Below are positions 1 to 13,700 of a stretch of 64,000 nucleotides of DNA, piece after piece. The position numbers were made by a program, and so were the translations under genes. This DNA comes from Phoebastria nigripes (taxonomy: Eukaryota > Chordata > Aves > Procellariiformes > Diomedeidae). The notes beneath the pieces are model-generated. The model was not told the origin of the DNA. It saw only the letters and a list, made by a program, of their open reading frames with translations, and did not search any database. The stretch's first letter is position 1; every line of letters starts with the position of its first letter. The DNA is taken from the NCBI GenBank assembly GCA_035582835.1, contig JAYKAV010003065.1, forward strand, positions 391,271 to 455,270, given 5' to 3'.

Positions 1-573
1 CTGCTTCCAAATCGCAATTCACTCCATTCCCTTTTTCACTCCCTCCACACCTTTAGTCTGTCATTTGCCTGGAATTTTTTCCCTTCTCCTCTCTACACTT
101 CACTCCCACAGCTCGCCCACCCACTCTACGAATAAGAGGGGGAGAGCTCGCAGGGGAAGAGAAAGGCTTTTACAGGTAATTTGATGTAATTCATGGCATA
201 TTGTTTCTTTGTAATGCTTGTGTGAGTTTCATATTCATGAAGAGGATAAATTTACAATGGTGCCTGTAACCCAGCAATGTTGCAGCAGCTTGCACACACA
301 GCTCTGCTAGCTCTGCTCAAGGATGACCTTCAGAGTCTCTCTGGAGGTTTTTTTAAGTTTTATTATATTTCAGGAAATTAACTCATCTTTTTTTTTTTTT
401 TTTTAAGTAATCTTTTACACTATGCAAACAGGGTGTGAAGTCTTTCCAAATTCAAGCACTAGTATTTTAGACCACGCTTTGCGGAGACATTAATGACTAA
501 TGGGTAAAGGAATGGTGAATAATCAAAATATAGAGTTCAGCCTTAAAACAGAGAGGCAAGATGACCTTTACCC

Positions 574-612
574 AAAAAAAAAAAAAAAAAAAAAGAAAAA
601 AAAAGAAAAAAA
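574..612. repeat. Poly-A rich tract
   Basis: A long A run with two single G interruptions, in the NAB1 intron. Confidence 0.85.
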
Positions 613-2272
613 GACAGAGCTAGTTACAACAACAAAAAAATCACCCATGTTCAGATCCTCTGCATGATATTAGCATGATCGTGAGCTAATAGAGCCATAA
701 TGAAGCATTACAACTTTAAAAACAGGATAAGGAATTCTTATCCAGAACAGAAGGAAAAACCTGCAGCATTTGCTACCATTTTCATTTTTACCTCCACCTT
801 TCTAAAAACAAAACAAAAAACCCCACAAAATCCCCAAACATACTACTAAAAAAAGGACCTTTTTTTTTTCAAAATGCAAGCCCCAAGAACCCAAAACACC
901 GCATGTAAACGTGATCTACTGTGTAATACTGCATCTTTTTTTAATTTCTTTGACGAAAAGTCCATGTTTTACAGTGTACCTCAGAATTATAATGCACTGA
1001 AGTAATGGTTTACTCCTTAGAAGACTCCCAAACTTGTAAGGAAAAAGACATTTATGCTGATAAGAACACTGGTCATTTCATAATTAATAATGTTATGCTA
1101 TCAAATGAAAGATTATTTCATTTAGTTTAATTTTCAATTTCTTATTGTGGAAGAAAGTCCTATTTCTGAAATAGTAATTTGTACAGTTAGGACATGAAAT
1201 TTTCACAAGCATTTTAAAATATGATTGGTAATTTTAGATAAAAAGAAAACCAAGTAAACATCCTTTCTCAGAATTACTGAACTAAAAAGTGCCTGGAGAA
1301 AACAGGCCTTCCAGACTCTTAAGATTTCACCATGCAGAAAATAAGAGAATGCACATCCTCTAAGGCTGTCCAAATTTCCTGCTCTCCAAAAAACCTAAAG
1401 TTTCAGTCTGTATTTTTCTGGATTTTAATTTTACTTTTTTTTTCAATGAAGATCCTGTGGAAAAAAGCACCTCCCTTGCAGTGTGTCATTTTAGATACTT
1501 GCTCATCATCAATTATTACTGAATGAAGGGAAAACTTCCTAATACTAAAATCTAATAGTCAGTGAAATACTATTTCAAGCAGAGGAGCGGCAGCTCCCCA
1601 CCAGCTCTTATAAATTAGGACTAGACTGGACAAAAGAGGGGAGACTCAAGCAACCATCCTGCAACGCATTGGTCAAGGCAGATAATGGTGAACGTGGATA
1701 AAATAATTTAATGCAGCTTTTCCCTGCTCTTCTTTGTGGATTGAAGAACAAGCAAATCCGAACACATGTAAATGACATTTCTGACTTATCATCAAAGTTA
1801 CCAGTAAATCCTCACTGCACATGTATATTTTGTATTCTATAAACTCAAACTACAACTGTACACACAGACTGATGGAACTTAATAAATAAATAAATAAAAA
1901 AGATTAACTCCTCTATACCTATTCATAACTGCCTTTTCAAAACTAACTGCTCTCACCAGGGTTTGCTCACAGGAAAAGCCTTTGTACAGGTAACAAAGCA
2001 TCGCACTACTGAAAAAAATGAAAGCCTTACATTCAGTGCATCATTTGTCACAGAATGAGTTACATATGAGAAACACGTTCCAGAATATGCTGCAACTTTC
2101 CTCTACAGTTAAAAAATATATTGCATATCTGTGTCACATACAAATCTAGCTCAGGCCTAGCTTACATTCTAATGCACATTTAACCTACACCTTTTGGAGT
2201 AGACAGTACAATAAAAAAACCCACAACACTAAGGATGAATTAGATACTCACACTAACAGTGAAACAGTACTC

Positions 2273-2295
2273 TTTTTTTTTTTTTTTTTTTTTTT
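2273..2295. repeat. Poly-T run
   Basis: Twenty-three consecutive T in the NAB1 intron. Confidence 0.85.
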
Positions 2296-3039
2296 AATTG
2301 AAAGTGACTTTTAAAAAGGCCTCAAATTTACTTTCCAGCAGTGGCAACTGAAGAAAAAGGTAAACTACATATATGTTGCTCCTAACAAGAAACTCCCAGC
2401 ATCTCCCTAAGCAACATCTTGTGCAGGTGTATACATTAGCCATGTATACATGTACTTTTTACACAAAACTAATTACAGAAAACTGTAAATTAATATCTAC
2501 AGGCACAACTATTTGTGTTGACATATACAGCTTTTAATTAGCTTTTGACTTTTCAATATGAGCAGTTCTATAATTTATAGCATAGTCAGAGATGGCTAGT
2601 ATTCCACCACCAACCCTTATCCAGAACTCTGGATTCTGGACATGATCAAAAGCTGACTCAAGTGAATTAAGCAAACCCCACCTCACACTGACTTAAAAGC
2701 AGGAGGCCTTATGGGAAGACATCTCCTATAGCGCTTGAGCTTATTCCACCACAGGAAGTCAGTCAGACCCATTCCTCCCCCTCCTACTCACTCAGAGTGC
2801 AAAACACTGAGAGTACCTTCACCATTAAGCAAATCCTACTCTTTACCCCTTCTCCTACCGGTTTCTCCATCAAGCATTCACATTTGCAGAGACAGTGAGA
2901 TGTTCTCCCCCTCTCTCTCTCACGCCCATCAACTGCCTGTCAAATGTTTTTCTGACAAATTTCCCTAAGACAGATCCCTTCAAAACAAAAGTGAATTTTA
3001 GCATGCATAGGTCAAAATACAGGAGTCAGAATACTGTAC

Positions 3040-3091
3040 CTCTATCTTGATTCTCTTTGGTGACAGCTCATCCCTTTCTCCACATTTAGAT
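3040..3091 (-). CDS. NAB1: NAB1 third coding exon (basic segment)
   Basis: This is a 52-nt micro-exon. It begins after a TCTAG acceptor by completing the split lysine codon, encodes [17 protein letters not shown], and ends in phase 0 before a GTACAG donor. The KRIKIE stretch looks like the basic nuclear-localisation region of NAB1. The following exon, DGFPDF... in human NAB1, is not found in the 3 kb to its left, so the gene continues outside the window. Confidence 0.95.
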
Positions 3092-6000
3092 CTAGAAGAG
3101 AAGACACATACACTATCAGTAAACAGCACATTAACCCTGACCATCAGAAATAATAATGAAAAACAGTCGAGGAAAAAAAAAAAAATCAGGCAAGAACAAG
3201 TGAGATGCACAGAAAAAGTCTCCAATTCACTTGGACTTGGCAGTAAATGTCACTCAAGTACAGAGGAATACAAGCGCCTTGTGTTGTTTTCAAAAGTGTC
3301 AAGAGACTCCTGCACTCTTCTTCCGAACAGAAAGGAAAGCTACCTGAGCACAGAGAATTGCAGAAATGCCTTTGGCATTGCTTACCCAGAATGGATGTAT
3401 ATTTACATTAATCCCTATGGAAGAAAGGGGAGCAAAGGAAAACCATAAAAAGCTCCTAGAAGTGTAGGAAAATGTACTTTGAAAGGATATTGCATTACAC
3501 ATGAGGGAGTTAACATTTAAAAGCAATACATAGAAAGTATTAAGACTTTCAATCATATTTATTAACACTAAAGTTTTCATTGTATTTAAAAGCTGTTAAG
3601 CCTTTGTTACTGTTTCATAATAGCAGTTCATTTAACAGAACAGTAACAACTGAAATTAGGACTCAGCTTCAGTTCCTTTAAAGCAAGTTTGTAAGCCACT
3701 CCCTATGACCTTACCTTTTTCATTCCCTGGAAACTAACAAGCCAAATCTATATACAGGAAGAAAAATAATTGATACATTAAGCAGCTTTGGCTACTCTGC
3801 CTATTTACATTAACCTTGAAATACACAAGTGCCTCAAATAACTTGAAATGCCAGCCTCTCAGATGCCTCAAACATGCACTATCATCGCAAAATCTGGAAA
3901 ACTAGAGAGCAAATAAAAAGGTAATTCAAGACAGCTAAATCTTAGCAGTTTGAAAGCTTCACGACTTAAATAGCATTTTCCTACCCTCCTCAGAAGAGCA
4001 CTTTGCTAGCTAAAGAGCAAGAAGAAAGTGTCTCTAGTGCTTCAAAAGAAATGCTATCAGACTGATTAGTTCCCTGAAAGTAAAGGTCCTTTGAGTTAAT
4101 TAAAACCTTACTTGGTGGTCCTGTAAGTATACTTGTATGTAACTTCTCGAGAGATTTGCCGAGCTAGTGCGAAGAGTTCATCTCTCCTGGTCAACAATGC
4201 GTTATCTTTTACACACAGCTGAGCGGCTGCTTCATTAACTGTTAGCTGGAAATTAAACACAAAAACAGGGATTCATGATTTTGCATACTTTCACCCATTG
4301 TGCTTGTAAAAAGTACCTGTTCTTCCGAAATAATAAAAAATTTCAATTGTAAGTAAAATTACCTATAATTGTATACTAAACCCTGGAGTGTTTCTTCAGT
4401 TTATTTATACCCTTACTAAGCCAGGTAAGCCTCTGGGAAGAGAAAAGATATAAATGTAGTTGGTACATTTAATGTCCTTTAAAGTAAAACATTATTGTAA
4501 GACTCTCTCATTGTGCACTGCTTGTGCCTCATCCCAGCATTAATTAAATCTCAGTATAAAACAGTAGCTCTGAACGTTCACAGTGTTTGGCTCCCAAAGC
4601 CTGGTTTACAGGGAATACTATTTTTATAAACGCAATATGTCCAGGACTTGGGGGGAAAAAAAAAAAAAAAAAAAAAAAACCACCCTTACAGTGTGGGTAC
4701 AGATGGCTTTCCCTGGTGAATACAGCATAAATTCTGTAGAAGGTGATGGTTTAAGAAACGATTAAACTTTTTTTAGCTATGTTTCTCACCCTCGTGTTTG
4801 TGAAGACTATCTTCAGACATGAATCAAATGTAACTTGTTTCAAGGATGTTTTCCTGAGCCTGCTGGGACACATTTCTAGTGCCTCTGCTGCTGGCAATAG
4901 TTTCATAAAGAGGGGGGGGGGGAAGCCTTAAGTTAAGGCTCAAAATGGTTTCACAATGCTCTTCAGAAGCCTATAGGAAGTGGTGATACTGTCATGAATT
5001 ATACCAGCTTAACAATACAGCTGTCTGAAAAGCCTATGGTCAACAATATAGACAAACAACAAAATTATTAACGCAACAAGAGACACTAAAACTGAGATGC
5101 TGGAGAGGAGATTCCCTGCTCCTTCCACAGTAAGCAGGGGCTGAAGAGACATTTTCACTTCTTGCTCAGCTGAAGAACAGCCAGCACTTGTAATGAGGTG
5201 TAACAGCAAGAGGCCAACAGAATACTACAGGTGTTTTTTCCAAAGCGCCCACAACTCTTCCACTCTTTATTTCTAGAAATTAAGCTGCTTTGAATGGGCT
5301 TGGCTTCTCACAAACGAGCACAGCTGCTTTGCTGCTACTGTCAACAGTATGTTCTGTATCTGTCTCAGGCTAGTGAATATTACAAAGCAGCTAGGTTTTC
5401 CACAGCAGTGTCAGCATATTCATGATGGATTGAGATGGGCCATCCCCAACCCTTGATCTGGCAGTGCAAAGAACAGCCGCGGTTCAGCACACAGGGTGAT
5501 GTGGCTGAGGACGGGCAGGACCGCACACGTGTGACCTCAGACGCCAAAAACACTGGTCGTACAAGAAGCGCTTTTCATGGAAGTGGACAGAAGGCGAAGC
5601 TGAGGACAGACCAGCAGGTCTGCAGTTAAATGGTGTCTCTTGGAAGGCGGCTAAGAAACTGGCTCCTTCACCCCGCTGTCTACCACACTGCAGAACGTTA
5701 CTTGTGCATTAAATCACAGAGGCCAGCAACTCGCCCGAAACACCGCGCGCTCCATCCCTGAAGGATGGAAGCTGTCATAAGACATGAACAACACACAACC
5801 ATGCTGCCCTTCGCCGCAGTGCTTGATGTCATCCAAATTAGAAAAAATGTATTTTGCCTAATGCGACACTTGTTCTCCAGGGAGGTTGAAAAAACAAAAA
5901 CGTGCATCAGAAGAGCTGAGATTCTCTCAGCAGCCTGTGCCCATGCAGTATTTCTAGTAAAACCTCACACAGAACTGCTGTTCCTAATATTTCATAAGAA

Positions 6001-9000
6001 TTTTTTCCTGTGTTTAGCATAAAAGCCTCTGATCTGAGTAGGGCATTTCCTGTGACACCTGAATGCTAATCAGAGTGCAAACATGTCTTTAACAGGCAAA
6101 CTAGATATATTGCCTGATCCTTTAGTCTCTCTACAGACAAAAAAAAAATCTCACAGAGATCAGATGTACAAGGGTGGGAAGTTAGGTTTAATCTGTGAAA
6201 CATCTCTAGGTTACTATGTTCCTATAATGTAATGTACTAAAATAACAATTACCCCTTAGACAGGAACAGTTGTTCTACAATGTCTATCTTTTCAGAAAAA
6301 ATACAGGGGGAAAAAAAAAAGATACAAAAATAAAAGATTAATACAACACTGATGAAAAAAATTACCATCCAAAGCAACAGTGATAGCTATTACTTTGCCA
6401 AGGATGAATAATATGGCTAATGCTTACAAAATAATTCGAGATGTTTTTTATCCCTCAATAAAGTGCTGAAAGGTTGCAAAGAGCTGAAATGACTGAAAAT
6501 GCTTTGGGTAGTTGTAGGCAAATGCTGTTTATCCTAATACATGAGAAAAGCCAAATGTTTGTTTGTTTGTTTTTCCTGGTTTCTTCTTTCAGGTCACATC
6601 CAGACTTACTGAATTGAAGTGCACCATGGCTTCCTGCCTTTTCAGGAGGCATAATATTGCAGATAAAGTGTTGTGTGCCTAAAAATAAAGATTCTGTTTG
6701 CTGGAAGCCTTAATGATATGGAGCAACACATAACCCTCTACGGAGAGGGATGGGTATATTCTCATCTGATGATGGGGTTCATAGATTCCCCCACTAAAAA
6801 ACACATAATTAAATACCTAGTCCTACTGTTTTGGTGAGTCAGCAAAAGAAAAGGAAGAGACCGAACTAGACAAAATTTATTACTTGCATTTCTTATTCCT
6901 GTTTCTCACACTATTAAATTGGATTTTTTTTGGTTTTATAGGTACCTAGGCAAGCACTGAAATATTAACACGCAAATTACAAATCTGACTCAAACACGCA
7001 TGGGTCACCAAGTTCAAGGGCATGCTTCACACTCATCCCTCCTCCAGTACAACTTTAAACATACAGTGCACTCCGTACTTGAAAAGCTGTGTAATACCGA
7101 GACAATGGAATGGATTAAGGACAGTATGTTTATTAGTTTTGAAACATCTTTGAAAGATTCTGCATCAGATTTTATGCTAGATCAGTGTCTTATGCAGATA
7201 ATCCTACCAATAGCACACACTCCGAAACCAGCTCAGCGTCTACAGCTCTCACTGGCCTCTAATGGCTGCTCAAGCCCTCTGAGACACTCCAGTGTTCATA
7301 CTGAAACAGAGAATATTCTCACTAATAATTCCATCAGGTTTGAGTGTAATTTGCATGCAACTCCACTCTGCTTAAGGAGCCAGAGATAGCTGCTTAATGT
7401 AAAGATCAGGGTAACCAGTACTTAAGCTTTTTAAATTCACAGTGAAGTTTATTCAGCTGTTCATTGCCAGCTGCAAGGAGAAACCTTGAACTGCGAGGCA
7501 GAATGACAGCCTCGGAATGTATTAACACGTGCAGAAACACAGTCTCTGGACAAGCAGAAACTTACCTCCCTGGTTGTTTAAGGTCCTTCTGAGCAGCAGA
7601 TTGTTTAAGCCATCAAAAACAGAAATCCATTGAAGTTGAGTTTACAAAAGGCAAACTCTGGTTTAGCAGATTTTGAACAAAAAAATGGTCTCATTGCTAC
7701 TATTTGTATATTTTCTGCTTTAAAATGGAAATGGAGAGAAAATGTTCCAAGACAAAACTTTGTGAAATCCGGCCTCTTTAAGCAAACAGTAAACCAGTTA
7801 TGAGCAAATTCTTCTTGCTTGCATGTGTGCAGTTCCCATCAAGTTCAGCGAGGCCCCACATGCGTAAGTGAGGCATAAGTCAACCACATACTCCTTTGAT
7901 CTTGTGCCCTTAATCATAATAGCGATAGAAATATTTCCTAAAGCCAAACCATGCTCTCATTCCATTTTTAAACATGGGTTTACAATGATGTAGTAAAGAT
8001 CTGTAGTGCAGCACTAAAAAATATTAACAAGGCAGAGCAGTCGTCCTTTCTTCCAGCTTTTTGCTACCCTGCTCTTCAAACTACCACCCCGCTATTCACT
8101 CCTCCAGCTCCGCAGACCTACTCCTGAGCCTACCACATGCCTGACAAAAGCTGCCCCCAGCGCCCACCTCCCTTTACACTGCTGGATGCCAGGAAATTAT
8201 CCTATGAGAAGTCTGCCCAGATTTCAGAGTATTTTCTGCAGCCGCTACCCCAGAGAGAGACTGCAAAAGCGCACAGCTGCACCCGTTGTACACCTTGCCT
8301 GCCTCCATCCTCAGGTGGGGAGAACCCCCTTTCTCCGAATCCTGACTCTGCAGCAACGTGCACAGGGCATCTACACAATTAATCCTTTCAAATTCTGCCT
8401 CCATCTCATACGCAACTTGTTCTGTTACAGGAGAGACTTCCACAAGGTCAGGGGAGTAAGACGAGATCTGTTCTTGCACACTGGATGAATTCATAGATTG
8501 TAAGCGTTCAACATAAAGCCACAAAGCACGTAAGTGAAAGCTGCACAATTAAAACTGTGTGGTAGAAATGCGGCTGACTACTGACAAGTTCCCTTGGAAG
8601 CGTCTCCCCAGTCTGTGGTAAAAGCCCTAGTGAAGTCACTGCTGGTGATGTGCAGTTGCCTTATAAATGTAAAAACAAACAAAAATGTAAAGAAATACGC
8701 CTTGTTTCCTTCTGCCCTTCTACTCAGAAGCATAAAGAGATCCTAGTCTTACGCTATGGATCACACACCTACAAAACTTCTTCTTGAAGCAAAAAAAGGC
8801 TAAAGCCAGTACAGTTTTTTTGGCACTCCTGTAACATAAACATTGCCTTTCCTTTTGGGAGCTAAGCCTTACATGCCAAATTTTAAATCCAACTGAGATT
8901 TTGCAATCACTGTTAACTGTGAAAATGCTGATGCAGCATTCACATCAACAGCGTTTTGGCACTGCTTTGAATTAATGTTTGTTCTCCTCTTGTACTGTAT

Positions 9001-10696
9001 TTTGGCACTAGGGAACTATTCACCACACAGACACACCTATTGCGTTACAACATATGCAGTGTGAGCCTCAAGAATGTCAGAAGAGAAGCAAAGGAGGCCT
9101 GCGTGGACTTTTAAGGACAAGAGGGAACAGATGCTACGCAGGTATTAAAAGGACAAACCTTCCAATTACAGCCACGCATCAATACTGGAGACGGTCCTTT
9201 CCCCTCCTCCTCACATTTGACCGGCTTAAGACCACTGTGCCCAAAAAACCCCACAGGTTTTATAATTAAGCTTCATCCCAATTCAAACACAAAAAATCCC
9301 ACCCCACCGGGTTTAGAGACCTCATCAGCAGGTGGCTGATGTAGCCCTTTTTACCTCGAGGGCACAAGCTACAGAGCAGGGTCTCGAGGTGAAAGAAGAC
9401 AGCAGAGGGTAGTAACCAAGCCAGGTGATCCTGTTACCAGACACAGGCGATTTTAGTTACTAACCTTCGAAACAACCAGTCTAGTCTCAAAGCTGCCAGG
9501 GAATATCAAGACAGGACTGCTTTAAAAATGCGCCGAATGCCTAGAATCCCAAGGGCCACGCTCAGTGCAATACTGGTTTGCTATTTCAGTGCCAAACTGT
9601 TTAAACCCTCTGTCTGACAGGCCGCACCAGTGACCGAGCAGTCTGATGACACCCAGTTGAAGTCATCAGTGCACGCATGCACACACCCACCCAAGAAAGG
9701 GTACTTCTGCTGCACCCGAGATTTCTATCTAGGCAGGACTGCCTACGGCTCCTGTAAGACACACAACTCTCGTCACCCAGCGAGAAGTGCCCGCACAAAA
9801 AGTGTACCCTGTGAACAGCATCTCATAGAAGGTGTAGGAATAGGGGAGGAAGCCCGCTGTCGCTCAAGGTGTTTTACCTCGTGGAGGGTGAGATGCTTGC
9901 CATCCTTTCTTTTCGAGTCAAATCTGCCATATATTGCACTGTACTTCCTGATCTCCTCCTCTTTGTGAGGGTCCTCGTCACTCATCTCAAAGATGTGACC
10001 AATCATCTTTGCCAGTTTCTTATTTGTTTTCAGTAACTCCTTGACTTCATTCGAGTCACTTTTGGGCAGGGAGGGAACCATACGTTCTACGCATTCAGCA
10101 ACCGACAGAGCAGCGGCAGCATCCAGGGTCTCACTGTTTTCCTTTGGTGAAGCTGGAGAGCCAAGGTCAGCCGGGGAAAGACTATGCTCGCTCTCTGTGG
10201 TGTGGTGTCCTTGCCAGAGTCTCGGTTCACTGCCGCTCTGCAGCGATAAGTTCCCCACCACATCGGATTTGCTTGCGCCCACGCTTTGCACGCACGTCGT
10301 GGCAGCACATTTTGGAATCTTCAGGTGAGGCTCTCTGGTGCTGCTGTTCCTTTCGTAACTGCTGCAGGATATCCCCAGCCACGCAGGAGACCCTTCCGGC
10401 AGCTTATATATTGGAATGCTGCTGACCGGTAAGGAGGTGAGAGGCTGGTTAAAAAGGCCAGGGTTTGTGACCCAGTCCCTCAAAGCCTTCTGCAGCCTTC
10501 GGACATGAAGCGGCTTGCTAGCCATGCCTACGAGAGCCATTATCTCCAAAAACTCCTCTTCACCTGCTTCACAGAGCTGCTGGACATCATCACCACCCTG
10601 CTGAATGAAGGCATCGAAGTAGAATAAGAGATTTGCTTTTTGTAGTATTCGATATAGCTGCAATTCCCCAAGGGTTCTGGGTAGAGCTGACGCCAT
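3040..10696 (-). CDS. NAB1: NAB1, NGFI-A (EGR1)-binding protein 1; coding span, three exons, 3' part missing
   Basis: This is the EGR-family transcriptional co-repressor. It binds EGR1/EGR2 in the nucleus through its N-terminal NCD1 domain and represses through NCD2. Three exons join in phase (273 codons, then 134 nt, then 52 nt) to give 335 residues. NCD1 is about residues 4-85 ([20 protein letters not shown], then [20 protein letters not shown]). The middle carries [19 protein letters not shown] and [11 protein letters not shown]2 begins near residue 220 ([40 protein letters not shown]) and continues into the second exon. The vertebrate protein is about 490 residues, so roughly 150 C-terminal residues are encoded left of position 1. 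Introns are 5,632 bp (4246-9877) and 1,020 bp (3092-4111), both GT-AG. An in-frame upstream ATG near 10804 lies in the preceding intron and is not the start. The gene is divergent from NEMP2. No frameshift or stop is seen. Confidence 0.97.
4112..4245 (-). CDS. NAB1: NAB1 second coding exon (NCD2 continuation)
   Basis: This exon is 134 nt and starts in phase 0 after a CCAG acceptor. It encodes [20 protein letters not shown], then [20 protein letters not shown], and ends in the middle of the lysine codon of TTK before a GTAAGG donor. The sequence is the conserved end of the NAB-type NCD2 domain. Confidence 0.97.
4246..9877 (-). other. NAB1: NAB1 intron of 5.6 kb
   Basis: This intron separates the NCD1 exon from the second coding exon. 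It contains a poly-A run at 4656-4679 and a G run at 4912-4922. On the NAB1 strand, 8548-8174 is open for 124 codons with protein-like composition (discussed as a finding). No NAB1 exon and no recognisable repeat family is visible in it. Confidence 0.8.
4656..4679. repeat. Poly-A run
   Basis: Twenty-four consecutive A directly after a short G run, in the NAB1 intron. Confidence 0.85.
9878..10696 (-). CDS. NAB1: NAB1 first coding exon (NCD1 and start of NCD2)
   Basis: This exon encodes 273 codons starting with ATG at 10696-10694. The exon itself begins at 10711, with 15 nt of 5' UTR after a clear acceptor (pyrimidine-rich tract then GCAG at 10712-10715). It ends with a glutamate codon at 9880-9878 followed by a GTAAAA donor, phase 0. 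The start is supported by the family N-terminus [15 protein letters not shown], which differs from the human protein at position 3 (Ser for Ala, from memory). Because 5' UTR sits directly behind an acceptor, at least one non-coding exon lies further upstream, at higher coordinates. Confidence 0.97.
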
Positions 10697-10711
10697 CACG
10701 GATGACAGAAC

Positions 10712-13700
10712 CTGCAAACAGTAAAAACAGAGACAAGATGAGCACCAGAACGCCAACGTCCAGATGTGTTCCCCCCACCGCCCATTCTTCCATAAGGCTG
10801 TCAACTCAGAGGACAGGATTTCTTTCTCTCATTACAAGAACGCGTATGGAAATGAAAAAAGGGGCAATGGCTCTATTTTTTGACTAGTTAACTTAGTAGA
10901 AACATTTGTGAAAAAAAAAATCAGCGGATAGTTGCGACGCACCTACAAAAAAGATGATTCAAATATGAAGCCAGCTTGTTTTCAGCATTCCCACTTCATG
11001 TTTGTTCCCAAGAATGTCATTCAATATTGCTCACTGCTTCTACTTGACTCTCTTTTATATCTTCAGATCAAAATGATCACAAAACACTCTGAAGAATTAC
11101 TGAATGCTTGATCCCCTGAAGAAAATAAGCTCATCAGTTTCGATTCTCCTTAATTCTCAAATCATTTCCCCCCATAGCAGTGTGGAGGACTGTAAAAGGA
11201 CAGCAAGGAAGAAAAGTGCTTCACAGAACCCCAGAGGATTAATGAAGCTGGATCAGTAAAAGGGTGTTTCAGAACCAAGCACTTTACAGTTTTCCCCATT
11301 TCAGGTAAAAAGGATCTAATGCCTCTGCTGCTCTTACTTGTGGCAGCAACATCCGCAGACAAAGCAAAAATACTAATGAATTCCCACACATACAGCTTAA
11401 AAACGTTAGTTTTAATTCACCTGCCCATTCCATTTGCTAACAGGCCTGCATGTCATTGATATTTATGACATGAAATACCATTCAGCAATACAGCAATTGC
11501 ACTCTAAGGGCTCCCAACAGACAAACTGCAGCAGTACTCTACCCTTATGGCTGTAGAAAAACCATTTGCACAAGTTTCAACTTCATAAAACCCGTTATCC
11601 ACAGTTATCCTGCAAATAATAAACTCTTCAGAGAGTTCTAAGATCTCACACACACACCTCTTCACTCTGCGATGGCTTTCACAACTACAAGCAGGTAATT
11701 TCCAGTATTACTGTATTAAGCTAAACCACCAATCAATAAGGTCTAAAGCATGTAATTTATAGTTGGTTGGGAAAGTAACAGAACTAAAACATGGAGCTGG
11801 TCTGCTAACATTACTCTGGCTCTACTATCACATTGCACTTTAAAAAACACACAGTAGTAACCTAAAAATCAGCACTTACGGAACGATTTGCACACACTGG
11901 GAGGAAACTATTTTAATCACGTGCAAGCCCCCTCCCCCCAAAACACCGATGCAAGAATATATGTGTGCTTTGGGGCATTGGGAGACTGGGAATCAAAAGT
12001 AAAACTAAGACAGAAATTATTTTTACAATATGCACTTTTGCATATTGTTTTTTTACTATATGCCCTTTTTCTTCAGCAACTCAAAATAAATGTACAGATG
12101 TAACGAACAAAACTCAACTTCTATTCAGGAGGCATCTGAAAGATCAGGCTTTTGCTACAAAACTTTGCTATTCAACTCTGCTAGAGAAAAATAAAATTAG
12201 GAGGCCAACAGAAACTTTACAGAAACGTATGTGCCAGCAACAGGATACCTACAAACAATCTCTTCAGGAAGAAAAGCCCTGGAAAAAACAAAAAATACAA
12301 AAAACCAAAACCACCAGCTGCACATATCGTTCTTTGTACGCTGGTATTTGTAAAACAGAATGGACAGCAATAGCCGTTTAGATCTGAGCAGCCACCTCAA
12401 GGAGCTGCTGACGAGCTCAAGAGCCAATAAACTGCATACTTTGGAACTCAGGGTGAAATGGGAAACGTTTAAGAGCGACTTATTTTAGAAATACAGTTTA
12501 GCTTTCAAAAACAATAGTTAATTGCAGAAAGACAATTAAGTACTGTCTACACAAAGATGTGAGCAGCAACAAGGAAAATGAGGACTATCACTTAAGGTAA
12601 TCCTTTAAACGGTACGTAATTCAGTATTTTTAAAATTGTCATTACTTCACAGACGTTCTTAGAAAAATCCTCCCATTCCATACAAACTTTGACAAGACAA
12701 ACAAAACTAACAGCTTATGGTTTAGTGGCATTTCAGTAAACCGTTCCTACCCTCCCATTTCAAATGATCTTGACTTTCTACCACCAATACCACAAAACAA
12801 CTTATATAACTGTTACAAGAATACCCGTTTGCTCTGAAAGTCATCCATCTTAGCACAAAATCTACATAAATCTACGTAAATGGACTTTGTGCAGAGAGCT
12901 AAATTGCATTCTGGGAGGATGGTGGCAGTGAAATTACACACAGCCCAAGAGCTCCAGGCAAGGCATGGAGCTCATTTTTCCAGCCCACAGGCTGGAAGAG
13001 CAGCAACAGTCCACAAGCAGCCTTTACCTAGAGGTTCTAATCAACAAATCTCCTCATGACAAGTAAAGCTAGATTAATATGTACTATGGAGGCGTCAGTA
13101 GCAAGTCCACAGTTCAGACTACGTTGAGATTTGCATTTAAAGCAAGACTGAAATCCCTTTGTTTTGTACTTTAAAGACCAATTCTGTTTTCCAAATTTAG
13201 TACAGTAACTCCTGCGAGGGCCACGCAAATTTTCCATTTAAGATTGCTACCAATTTCTGCAGAGAAGACATTTTCAAACACTCCTCCTTTTGACCTCTTT
13301 TCTCCTCTCATGAAACCGAGTTCCTTCTGCACTCACCTCAACGACATCCCAAGTATTTCTAAACTTCTACAAGGGGAAGGCTCCCTCCCCTTTCCGAGAC
13401 AGCCTCACCACACCGCCAGCCACGCTGCTTTTCCAGATATTACCACTCCGCTCCACTGGTTCGGCTAAGCTCACGGCCTACAAAGCCAGGAAAGCTAGTC
13501 AACCTGGAGGAGTAAGAGGAGGCTTAGGAGGAGGATAACCAACAAACAAGGTTTGCTGAGAAAGCAGCACAGCACCGTTGGAACCAGAAGAGACCATTAA
13601 CCCAAAGGACACACGGCATTGCTGTTGCTGCCTGGCTCTGCTTACCTATCCGGCTATGGCAAAGACTTAGCGCACCCGCTCAGGTGTCACACATCTTTCA

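Larger units (their letters stand above)
1..3039 (-). other. NAB1: NAB1 intron, incomplete
   Basis: This is intronic DNA downstream of the 52-nt exon. It is AT-rich with poly-T and poly-A runs (388-404, 574-612, 2273-2295) and a short AAAT repeat (1881-1900). I see no coding segment resembling the next NAB1 exon and no recognisable transposon. Confidence 0.8.

Noticed and set aside
1..3039. Search for the next NAB1 exon
   Set aside because: No minus-strand segment encodes anything like the expected DGFPDF start, so the exon must lie outside the window.
7000..7389. 129-codon plus-strand open frame in a NAB1 intron
   Set aside because: No similarity, no Kozak or splice support, and composition consistent with chance.
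9630..10425. Plus-strand open frames of about 95-110 codons
   Set aside because: They are antisense shadows of the NAB1 NCD1 exon and its flank.
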